NCBI RefSeq assembly: GCF_036697405.1
Contig: NZ_JBAHWA010000008.1
Location: 62,001 to 126,000 of the forward strand
Direction of reading: 5' to 3'
DNA from: Lysobacter sp036697405
GTDB taxonomy: Bacteria > Pseudomonadota > Gammaproteobacteria > Xanthomonadales > Xanthomonadaceae
Length of the DNA stretch: 64,000 nucleotides
Positions 16,901 to 23,019 of the stretch are shown here, piece by piece. The position numbers were made by a program, and so were the translations under genes. The stretch's first letter is position 1; every line of letters begins with the position of its first letter. The notes beneath the pieces were generated by a model. That model was not told where the DNA came from. It made no database searches and was given only the letters and a program-made list of their open reading frames with translations.

Positions 16901-18608
16901 CTGGGCAATGCGCTTGACGCCGGACGAGGCCGACTTGGCTACGCGTTATGCGGCACACGAACTGAACGGCTTCCCGCCGTGGCTGCCGCAGCTCTTCGCA
17001 GCCCACCCGGAACCGGTGCTGCGGGTCGTACTGGCCGAAATCGACTACGAACTTGGCGCAGCGGTCGCGATCGACAGTCCCAGCCACTACATGCTGAGTG
17101 ACGTCAGCGGCGTCGGTAATTGGTTGTGGCCTCGTCTCGCGCGCGAGTTGCTTAAGCGCCTAAACTCGCCAGTGCCAAGCGCGACGCACTTGCGCCAGAT
17201 CCTGATCATTCTAGCCGGGTCGGATGTGGCTGATGCGGAAATCGCAGCACGCGCGAGGAAATACACCACAAGCATGGAAGGTGAGCTCGCCGCAATCTGG
17301 TTTGGGGCCTGGATCGGCGTGGAGCCCGAGCAAGCGCTGCCGGCGCTGGCGGCCCGTCTTGCGTCTCTCCCCGACAAGGCACAGCAGGTCGAGTTTGCTA
17401 TGCATTGCCTTACCTCGCTCGCCGGTGGGCATCGTAAGCGCCGTGTCTCGCGCGAGGCTTACCACACCGTCCCTCATCTGACGACGCTGTTCCTGCTAAT
17501 GCATCAGTACATTGTCGAAGACGAAGATCTGCAGCGGGCTGGCAAAGGCGTCTACAGTCCCGTCCTGCGCGACGATGCCCAAGAGGCGCGCGACGCGCTG
17601 CTCGCTCCGTTGCGCGACACGCCTGGCCAGGACGCATACTTTGCGCTCCAACGAGTCGCCAGCGAGCATCCCTCCAAGCGCGGTCGCGACTGGGCCGCAC
17701 GGCTGGCGCGGGCACGAGCCGCCGCCGATGCAGACCGTCCCGGCTGGCTGGGCAGTCAAGTGCGCGAGTTCCAGCAGAGTTTGGAGCGCACACCGCGCAC
17801 TCCCCAGGAGTTGTACGATCTAGCGATCGATCGTCTTCTCGATCTCAAGCACTCTCTCGAGCACGGCGAAACCAGCATCGCAGCGGTGCTGCTCGCACCC
17901 GAGGAAACCGCGGTCAGAAATGTCGTCGCTGATTGGTGCAAGACCCGAGGACTGGGGCGTTACCAGATCGCGCAGGAGGAAGAATTCGCGGACAAGAAGC
18001 GCACCGACGTCCGCTTTCTTGGAATGAATTTCGACAACCCAGTGCCCGTCGAATTGAAGCTGGCCAATCTCTGGACAGGGGCACAGTTGGCCGAGCGGCT
18101 CGAGAACCAGCTTTGCAACGACTACCTTCGGGATCAACGGTCCAGCCGCGGCATCTTTCTCCTGATGCATCAAGGCGATCGCCTCTACTGGGACCTGCCC
18201 GACGGCAGCCGCGTCAGGTCGGTCGAGGCGCTCTCGGAAGGACTGCTTGCACATTGGGCGAAGGTCGCGCAGAACTTTCCACACGTCCACGCGGTGCACG
18301 TCATAGGGATCGATCTCACCTTGCGCTCCAAGCCGAAAGGACGAACCGCGACCAAGAAGCCGGCTAAGAAGACTGGAAAGACAACCGCGAAGAAGTCCAG
18401 CAAGAAGGCCGCAAAGAAGATCACGAAGAAGGCGGCAGAAGAATCAGTAGCAAAACCCAATGAACAAAAGGCTACCGCGAAGGCGGTGAAGCCGGCAAAG
18501 AAGGCGATTACCGCAGCCCAAAGAAAACGTGCCAGCGCAGCTCGCAAACCCGCCAGGGAAGATGGGAAACGCTCGCCGGCCTCGCGACCTCGTAATCGGC
18601 GTGCGTAG
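13941..18608 (+). CDS. NACHT/STAND-like ATPase with C-terminal PD-(D/E)XK-like domain and histone-H1-like tail
   Basis: A protein of about 1555 residues read from GTG 13941 (an in-frame GTG at 13914 would add 9). The N-terminal P-loop ATPase has Walker A G-G-G-A-G-K-T (53-59), Walker B F-L-D-S-V-D-E-A-R (115-123) and a sensor-like V-I-T-G-R-E-A-A-W (151-159), the pattern of NACHT-type STAND NTPases. An acidic linker (about 180-235) leads into a very long alpha-helical, HEAT-like solenoid. Near 1356-1373 there is T-D-V-R-F-L-G followed by P-V-E-L-K-L, a plausible PD-(D/E)XK site (D1356, E1371, K1373). The last 90 residues or so are Lys/Ala-rich (A-K-K, K-K-A repeats), like bacterial histone H1-like tails. 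The layout fits a phage sensor that oligomerises and cuts DNA. This is inference from architecture; the exact family is unknown to me. Confidence 0.8.
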   Translation: MSDSFIELDRTFHLSVATGAKNDDVDLTQPFGRRGQMTWADLLAHPRVVILSGGGAGKTFEIRHRAKLLHAEGRMAFFLRIENVLAEFAGAFDKAAGNHEQFLQWVKSGDEGWVFLDSVDEARLKSPKEFERAINYVGRALEPVLQRVHIVITGREAAWRARTDRELIREHLPYESSTPAVTQAQGEEPPAPGGDNEAFETDEGMVDELDTEDDDYEAMGDYATEETMEEKEADAPEVESNSVLIVGFDTLNDKQIETFVRAKKVADAPGFMRAVERKQAQSETARPLDLEGLVDYWNANGKIGDQFELTEATITRRLAEVDPDRAEATTLTRDQLRQAARTLAVANMLMQAPEIRQRDAPVELRGVEPGDLLDWSEKDIRTLLMRPLFVASQFGAVRLYVQKAREFLTAEWLQSRLVDHASRARIEALLFRVQYGQEVVVPAMRGVLPWLALHDPDILARVRRVAPEVMFEGGDPSRLPLDMRRDLLSKACTQLASNPGRSSLTDFQAVQRFAAPDLADHIKALLAAHRDNDDVVYFLILMVWQGEIAGALDEAKQIASGAADFNVRLIALRAIAVLGTDVDLASVRTALLSGTTPPDRELVAEAIETLPYDAAGVTWLLEACVGAKPRQRHSIDPLPDAVEAYVASMPSELLPQLVEGLQTLMTPAVDPDDDDGRGRLSYSWLTGAAIAALDRLVQAKDPVTLQAPAMALLLRIPAAVRLGDSGDREDSARLAEHVRAWAAINRALFWADVEGTRARRLKKSGEALVNFWAVGIFGHYWSLTTDDFDFIEGEIGDRPLLEDRQVALSAAFILYRDNGRLPHWRQRLRRRVKGVLELEAALAVMFGPQSEEIKKWRRQEARWKERSARKAAKLDANRKEWREYLKANVDTLRTPPTGGGIRNSQHYLSTRMREFDKNSSRWTDGKWRSLIPEFGNDVATAFRDGAIAFWRTNTPKLLSNGAEANSTPGTTVFGLTGLLLESRESRDWAMRLTPDEADLATRYAAHELNGFPPWLPQLFAAHPEPVLRVVLAEIDYELGAAVAIDSPSHYMLSDVSGVGNWLWPRLARELLKRLNSPVPSATHLRQILIILAGSDVADAEIAARARKYTTSMEGELAAIWFGAWIGVEPEQALPALAARLASLPDKAQQVEFAMHCLTSLAGGHRKRRVSREAYHTVPHLTTLFLLMHQYIVEDEDLQRAGKGVYSPVLRDDAQEARDALLAPLRDTPGQDAYFALQRVASEHPSKRGRDWAARLARARAAADADRPGWLGSQVREFQQSLERTPRTPQELYDLAIDRLLDLKHSLEHGETSIAAVLLAPEETAVRNVVADWCKTRGLGRYQIAQEEEFADKKRTDVRFLGMNFDNPVPVELKLANLWTGAQLAERLENQLCNDYLRDQRSSRGIFLLMHQGDRLYWDLPDGSRVRSVEALSEGLLAHWAKVAQNFPHVHAVHVIGIDLTLRSKPKGRTATKKPAKKTGKTTAKKSSKKAAKKITKKAAEESVAKPNEQKATAKAVKPAKKAITAAQRKRASAARKPAREDGKRSPASRPRNRRA

Positions 18609-18677
18609 CCGGCCGCGAACTCCAGGCACAAGCTCCATGTACTGATTCTCACAACTACTGACGGACGCCAGGGAACA

Positions 18678-19847
18678 ATGGCACATAAGGCCGAACTAGA
18701 CTTTTTTAACGTGCTCGTGTCTGCCCTACAAGAACCCGCGCAGACCAGAGAAAGCTTGATGGCGCGAAAGATGATGGCGCGCGTCCTGACTGAAGGATGG
18801 ATCTACCGAGCAGACGCGGAAGACTTACTCCTAGCGCTGGATCATCGCCTAAGCAGCCACGGCGCCGGCGACGCGGTTGCACTCGCCAGCTTGTTCGAAC
18901 TCCCATTCTACTCAGTCGGCACCGTGCCGAAGGTACGTGCCAACTCTGTGGCCATGTTTGACGCGCTGGGCGCGGCAGATCTCGCTCAGCTGCTAATCCA
19001 GCTTGAACGCCTAGGGTTCAGCACTGATCCGTCCACCTTAGTTGATGGCTTACTTCCCGCTATTCGTGGCAAATCACTTATCACTTCCGCGGAGCTAGAC
19101 ATCCTTTGGTTTAACCGACGTCGCTGGAAGGGAGCCCCCGCCGTTGTAGTTGCTCGTGATGAACGATATAAGCCACGAGTCGGGCGCAAAACATGGGTCT
19201 CTGCAACCGGCTACAAGACCGAACTATGGTTCGACCAAGACGACAATCCCATTGAGCTCGTGGTTCGCGGCCCTAAGTATCGCGCCCAGCCAGAACCATT
19301 TGAGATTGTTTGCTCGGAGTGTGGTGATCGTTATTTACGCAGAGATCCGGATTCCAGCGCCCGACACCGGAAAGAGCATAAGGAGCGGATGCACTATTTG
19401 CGTCCACAACCACTCCCAAAAATGCTTCGAGCGTTGTCGACTGAGCAGGACCCTGAATTGGTAACAAAGCACTCTTCGCGCTGGAAGCATCGAGAGATTT
19501 ATTTGCGAGCGCGAGCGTTCCGCCGCGAATTCCACTACGACTTCGTGCAGTGGCAGTCATTGCGTGGGAATGACGACCCCAACGTATGCGGCTATCTATT
19601 CACAGACACCAACGGGGCAATTGTTGGCGCTTGCGCTTTTTTTCTGCACGAACAGGAGGATGCATCGCGGCGCTGGGGGCTTCAATGGATATGGATATGC
19701 CCCGACGAACGTCGGCGCGGGCACTTAGATCGCCGCTGGGCGTTCTTTAGGAAAAAGTTCGGTGATTTTGAGATCGAAGGGCCGGTTTCAGATGCCATGC
19801 GACAGTTCGCGCAGAAGCACGGCGATAGCCATCTGATCGAGGGTTAG
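18678..19847 (+). CDS. Zinc-finger plus GNAT-like acetyltransferase (ESCO-like arrangement), 389 aa
   Basis: The N-terminal 200 residues are helical and unassigned. Near residue 215 there is a zinc finger, C-S-E-C then H-R-K-E-H (C-x2-C-x14-H-x3-H). The C-terminal part has C-G-Y-L-F, G-A-I-V-G-A-C-A-F-F and I-W-I-C-P-D-E-R-R-R-G-H-L, resembling a GNAT acetyl-CoA-binding motif (R/Q-x-x-G-x-G/A). It is followed by a helix and a G-P-V-S-D-A-M-R-Q-F-A segment. A C2H2 finger before a shortened acetyltransferase core is the arrangement of eukaryotic ESCO/Eco1 cohesin acetyltransferases; I see resemblance, not proven homology. It starts 69 nt after the NACHT-nuclease gene, whose Lys-rich tail is a possible substrate. 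Confidence 0.65.
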   Translation: MAHKAELDFFNVLVSALQEPAQTRESLMARKMMARVLTEGWIYRADAEDLLLALDHRLSSHGAGDAVALASLFELPFYSVGTVPKVRANSVAMFDALGAADLAQLLIQLERLGFSTDPSTLVDGLLPAIRGKSLITSAELDILWFNRRRWKGAPAVVVARDERYKPRVGRKTWVSATGYKTELWFDQDDNPIELVVRGPKYRAQPEPFEIVCSECGDRYLRRDPDSSARHRKEHKERMHYLRPQPLPKMLRALSTEQDPELVTKHSSRWKHREIYLRARAFRREFHYDFVQWQSLRGNDDPNVCGYLFTDTNGAIVGACAFFLHEQEDASRRWGLQWIWICPDERRRGHLDRRWAFFRKKFGDFEIEGPVSDAMRQFAQKHGDSHLIEG

Positions 19848-19874
19848 GGGCTCTTGTAGGTAGAGAGCCTCGAG

Positions 19875-20026
19875 CAGTGCACGGCACATCGGCCTTTAGC
19901 CACGCCAGCAATTGACCGGTCTTCCCGGCAAACGAAGAGCGCCGCCCTCAGAAAACTCTCACCAATAAAATATCTTATCGACAAAGAGAGCGGCTGACGG
20001 TGTTATCTGCTCTCGACAGAAGCCGA
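19875..20026. repeat. About 150-bp diverged direct repeat, copy A
   Basis: Starts CAGTGCACGG and ends TCTCGACAGAAGCCGA. It aligns along most of its length with 22580-22729, with many substitutions and small gaps. The minus strand of both copies contains a similar short coding-looking piece (Q-L-L-x-W-L-x-A-D), so the repeat is probably the remains of a duplicated gene. Confidence 0.6.
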
Positions 20027-20216
20027 TGATGTTTACATTCGTGAGAGTGACGATACGTCTGTAAAACTGAAACAGCTCATTCTCGAGACCCCAGAAAACG
20101 CACACCGACTCTTGGATCTACTTGCCCGCGTAGCAACGAACCTTCACGACGGATTCCACTCGATAATTTCCGTTACACCATACCCCTTGAGTGGGCCAGA
20201 AAGCGAGGCGCTTTAA
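19998..20216 (+). pseudogene. 3' fragment of an unidentified gene
   Basis: An open frame of 72 codons ending at TAA 20214-20216 reads like real protein (D-D-V-Y-I-R-E-S-D-D, L-I-L-E-T-P-E-N-A-H-R-L-L-D-L-L-A-R-V), but it has no start codon and follows a stop at 19995-19997. Probably a truncated gene end. It overlaps the 3' end of the orphan gene on the other strand. Confidence 0.35.
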
Positions 20217-20610
20217 GCCGTAAGTAACCGAAGCCTGCGTTAGCAGGCGCGCGACACTCGTAACGCCACAATCGCATGAGTGCGCAGAAACGAGAACCCA
20301 GTGCTAATGAACTACTCGCGCCCTTCAGTAGCGACCGATGCTCGGATTCACCGAAGGAAACGAGCGTCAATCGGACCCCCTCCCCATCGTCCCAATGACA
20401 CAGCCGATAGAAGATTTCGATCTTCTCCTCCGTGTGCGGGGCAATATCGCCCTCGCGCCAATCGGGCATTCGGATCTGGTCAGCTTTGATACCAGCTTCG
20501 CGTAGCTGGACAGCCATCGTGGCGACGGTACCGGTCCTAAGCTCACGACCATCGGTGAACTTGGCCACCAAATGGTCGCCGGCCGCTTCAATCGTGACTA
20601 GGAATGCCAT
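20173..20610 (-). CDS. Small orphan protein, family copy 2 (C-terminally extended)
   Basis: The first 71 residues (M-A-F-L-V-T-I-E-A-A-G-D ... E-I-F-Y-R-L) are nearly the same as the 80-aa protein at 11374-11616. The rest of the 145 residues is unrelated, Ser/Arg-rich and overlaps another coding-looking fragment on the plus strand. The original stop codon was therefore probably lost and the extra 70 residues are read-through. The ATG lies 9 nt after the 3' end of tRNA-like gene 2 on the same strand, the same arrangement as copy 1. Function unknown. Confidence 0.55.
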   Translation of the reverse strand: MAFLVTIEAAGDHLVAKFTDGRELRTGTVATMAVQLREAGIKADQIRMPDWREGDIAPHTEEKIEIFYRLCHWDDGEGVRLTLVSFGESEHRSLLKGASSSLALGSRFCALMRLWRYECRAPANAGFGYLRLKAPRFLAHSRGMV

Positions 20611-20618
20611 GACTATAG

Positions 20619-20710
20619 TGATACCCCTGGTCGGACTCGAGCCGACACCGGCCGCTTATCTGGAGCTACGGATATAAAATCCGCTGCTCTAACCATTGAA
20701 CTACGGGGCG
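20619..20710 (-). tRNA. tRNA-like gene 2, anticodon ambiguous (UUA or UAU)
   Basis: On the minus strand: D-stem GTTC / GAGC, anticodon stem GCGGA / TCCGT with loop TTTTATA, a 21-nt variable region, a perfect T-stem GTCGG / CCGAC with loop CTCGAGT, and acceptor 3' strand CAGGGGT. The 5' acceptor strand (GCCCC-G) lacks one base compared with gene 3, leaving a bulge, and the CCA is changed to TCA. Strict loop reading gives anticodon UUA, which would read the stop codon UAA. A one-base realignment gives UAU, as in the other two copies. Probably degenerate, but the folding elements persist. Confidence 0.55.
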
Positions 20711-20729
20711 TGATCGTTGCGATCACGCC
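20707..20729. other. Leader hairpin of tRNA-like gene 2
   Basis: GGCGTGATCG, TTG, CGATCACGCC: a perfect 10-bp stem with a 3-nt loop. Its tRNA-side end includes the first three bases of the acceptor stem. Confidence 0.7.
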
Positions 20730-20851
20730 GGTACTCGATGCGCTAGCTAGTTGGCATGCATCTAGGCGACCAGTATTCCTCTTGCGAGCATCACTATCCT
20801 CCTGATCTGGGCGGTCGAGTACGCAGTGCGATCGCCATGCCAGCGAACGTA

Positions 20852-21379
20852 TCAGCCCGCCTGCTTGCGCACCTCGAAGTCCCGGGACGTGGCAGGCCGC
20901 ATGCGGACAAAGTCCGCTTCCGATAGGACGCTAAACGCCTGAGTAAACGGCGCGTAGAGAAGGATACACCAAGCCCCACTCGTCAATTCCGCAGCGTAGG
21001 GATGATGGATTTCGCCGTGGGCATCAACGCGATCGATGCGGAGCAGTCGGGGCCGTGGATAGTGACGAGTGTCTTCGGACCGCCGCGCCCTCATCATCGT
21101 GTGGACGACCACATGGGGGTAGCCTGGATGCAGGCCGCGATCGGCCTCTGCCAGCGCATCTCGAATGGCGTCCTCGTGACTTTGGAACGCGGCTGCGATG
21201 GCCTGTTCGTCGAAGATTACTTCCGGTACCGAATAGGGCGGACCGCGGAACCATGGCGCGTCCAGCTCAGGTCGCAACTCGATCGCCACAATAGAACGCT
21301 GACCGATATCGGTGCAGCGCCAGTGTTGGCCGGTGCAGGTTTCAAATTCGGTCCCAATAGAAAAGTCGGCGTGCTTCAT
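20852..21379 (-). CDS. Conserved hypothetical protein of mobile elements (175 aa)
   Basis: Read from ATG 21379, which has AGGAGC 6 nt upstream; a longer frame to 21403 lacks such a site. The sequence shows the motifs K-H-A-D-F-S-I-G-T-E-F, W-R-C-T-D-I-G-Q-R, W-F-R-G-P-P-Y and E-V-I-F-D-E. I recognise these from hypothetical proteins common in proteobacterial integrative elements; no function is known to me. It is soluble with no signal peptide. It lies about 200 nt downstream of tRNA-like gene 3 on the same strand, replacing the small orphan found next to genes 1 and 2. Confidence 0.7.
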   Translation of the reverse strand: MKHADFSIGTEFETCTGQHWRCTDIGQRSIVAIELRPELDAPWFRGPPYSVPEVIFDEQAIAAAFQSHEDAIRDALAEADRGLHPGYPHVVVHTMMRARRSEDTRHYPRPRLLRIDRVDAHGEIHHPYAAELTSGAWCILLYAPFTQAFSVLSEADFVRMRPATSRDFEVRKQAG

Positions 21380-21586
21380 CGCTGCTCCTGGCGATGCACT
21401 CATCGGTGTCGCGGCTCTACGATCAACGGGCGAATTCTAGCGCCTCGTCGACGGGATCGTACCGGTGCATCGAGCTCAATCGTTCGAGAGGCACTGTCGC
21501 GAGCAGCTCGGACCGCGTTTTTCCTATCCGTGGCGACGACGTACTCGCCCCGCTCCACGACGGCACCTTGCGTGGGTCACGGACGA

Positions 21587-21689
21587 TGGTGCCCCTGGTC
21601 GGAATCGAACCGACGTGGACGCGCTTATCTGGCGCGTGCTCTCACCGGAGTATAAGGCCGGCGCTCTGACCAACATGAGCCACAGGGGC
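21587..21689 (-). tRNA. tRNA-like gene 3, anticodon UAU, 30-nt variable arm, best-preserved copy
   Basis: On the minus strand: perfect acceptor GCCCCTG / CAGGGGC, discriminator A and encoded CCA; D-stem GCTC / GAGC with a 10-nt loop; anticodon stem CCGGC / TCCGG (one mispair at 31-39) with loop CTTATAC (T33, anticodon TAT, A37); a perfect T-stem GTCGG / CCGAC with consensus-like loop TTCGATT. The variable region (21615-21644) is 30 nt and folds as ACGCGC-CAGATAA-GCGCGT. A UAU anticodon with a giant variable arm is not a standard bacterial tRNA: AUA is normally read by lysidine-modified tRNA-Ile(CAU). Confidence 0.75.
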
Positions 21690-21713
21690 GTGATCGATTC
21701 GTGCGATCACGCC
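21687..21713. other. Leader hairpin of tRNA-like gene 3
   Basis: GGCGTGATCG, ATTCGTG, CGATCACGCC: a perfect 10-bp stem with a 7-nt loop. As in copies 1 and 2, the stem takes in the first three bases of the tRNA acceptor. Confidence 0.7.
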
Positions 21714-21746
21714 AATATTCGGGAGTCGAGGTAGTAGGGGTGGGTC

Positions 21747-21968
21747 ATGAGCGCCTACGTTAACGACACGCAAGCGATCCAGCAAGCGCGAGCGGACTGC
21801 GACACCCTGGCTGCAGGGAGAAGGCAAGCTAGACGAAAGTATCGAGCCAAGACAACTTTCCTTTATGCACGCTGCATAAAACGAGCCGCCAGATTGCGCA
21901 GCGCTCAAATCACGCCAAATGATGACAAGTCAACGAAGCCCTCGTTTGCAGTTCCACTGCGAAGTTGA
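21747..21968 (+). CDS. Possible small basic protein (73 aa), doubtful
   Basis: The frame from ATG 21747 encodes 73 residues with a basic middle part (A-G-R-R-Q-A-R-R-K-Y-R) and no recognisable domain. A GGGGTGGG tract lies just before the ATG. Composition does not exclude a chance frame. It is divergent from tRNA-like gene 3 and convergent with the gene ending at 22031. Confidence 0.25.
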   Translation: MSAYVNDTQAIQQARADCDTLAAGRRQARRKYRAKTTFLYARCIKRAARLRSAQITPNDDKSTKPSFAVPLRS

Positions 21969-22030
21969 TCTTGGCGCCGCCTGGCACGCGCGAGGCGACC
22001 ACGATGGTCTATAGGAAAGTCGATTGCTCG

Positions 22031-22561
22031 TTACTTGTAGCTCAATTGGAGTAGGTGCGCGAGCTTAGCCTTGAGCGCGCTAATTCGCCGACTATCGGGG
22101 AGTAAGCCCGCGAGCATGACGTCTAATTCAGAGGTCTCCGCGTATGTGGGAACCAGGATCATGTTGGGGTTGCGGCGCTCCTCAAGGCCCGGAATCGATG
22201 CCTTGAGTCCCTCCATAGCTTTCCCAGACCGAAGGAATCCAGCACGTTGCGTTGAGTTCCATTCGTGGATATGCGCATCCCATTCAGGTCGCCCATCAAT
22301 CGGCTCGGCCAAGAAGACGAGTTCGAGCGGGCCGTGATCCCACCGGTTCACTTGCGTGACTTCGGCCTGATGGAAGTGCGCGTTGGACATGTGTCGCATA
22401 GATAGATAGCTCGGATAAGAAGTACCTATATCCGGCAGCAGAACGCCGGATTGTGTCTTTACCGGACCACCGATGATCGCTTTATCCGATTTCTGGGGCT
22501 TGTCCCACGCCGGGCCGAGCACCGCCTCAATCGAGCATGGGGCGACTTCAGCCCGAAACAA
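22031..22561 (-). CDS. Orphan protein of unknown function (176 aa)
   Basis: The frame begins at TTG 22561 (a stop codon immediately precedes it) and ends near C-terminal L-L-Q-L-S-Y-K. Real-protein features include L-E-L-V-F-L-A-E-P-I-D, W-D-A-H-I-H-E-W-N and a helical C-terminus. No signal peptide or membrane segment; no family recognised. The true start may be an internal Met near residue 55, or the 5' end may be truncated, since it directly abuts the 150-bp repeat copy B. Island-type codon use. Confidence 0.5.
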   Translation of the reverse strand: MFRAEVAPCSIEAVLGPAWDKPQKSDKAIIGGPVKTQSGVLLPDIGTSYPSYLSMRHMSNAHFHQAEVTQVNRWDHGPLELVFLAEPIDGRPEWDAHIHEWNSTQRAGFLRSGKAMEGLKASIPGLEERRNPNMILVPTYAETSELDVMLAGLLPDSRRISALKAKLAHLLQLSYK

Positions 22562-23019
22562 CTAAGCAGTTGTCTGTGTCAGTGCGCGCCATATCGGCGT
22601 TTAACCAGGTCAGCAACTGAGCAATCTTCCTGGCAGGAGACGAGTCGCCCCTGCAGAGAACTCTTGTTGATCAATCAATTGGGCGAGAAGGCGGGACGCT
22701 GACGCGATTAGCTGCCCTCGACACCGAAGGCCCGGTCGCCGTCGCAGGGGGAGCAGAAAATTAACAAACCAAATCAAGCACTTATTAGACCAAACCAGGC
22801 GTGTCCGGGGAGTGAACCACGGTGAACACCCCCGCCGCTAACTGAACGGCTTTCCGTGGACATGGGGCTGCGCCCCGACGCCCCAAGCCCTGACCTTCGG
22901 CAGGGGTGATAACGCTTACAGGCTAGCCGCCGCTCATTACAGGAGCGTCTCGCCGGCGCGGGTCGGCGGCGGCGCCAGCCCCCCACTCCGCGCCCCCGCC
23001 CGGCTAGGCCGCAGGCGCC
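22562..23019. other. Right boundary of the island
   Basis: Contains repeat copy B (22580-22729), then about 100 bases of AT-rich DNA (ATTAACAAACCAAATC and similar) and a return to core GC with GC-rich hairpins before the eptA stop. No gene is supported. The island's right end probably lies between 22730 and 22930. Confidence 0.45.
22580..22729. repeat. About 150-bp diverged direct repeat, copy B
   Basis: Aligns with 19875-20026 (CAGTGC at the start, CCCTCGACACCGAAGG at the end). On the minus strand a frame reads K-I-A-Q-L-L-T-W-L-N-A-D-M and ends C-L-V-V-S-G-stop, which looks like the end of a lost gene. Confidence 0.6.

Noticed and set aside
20619..20710. Ochre-suppressor tRNA (anticodon UUA) as a firm call
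   Set aside because: The reading depends on one base of loop alignment; the acceptor has a bulge and position 37 would be a pyrimidine, so degeneration is as likely.
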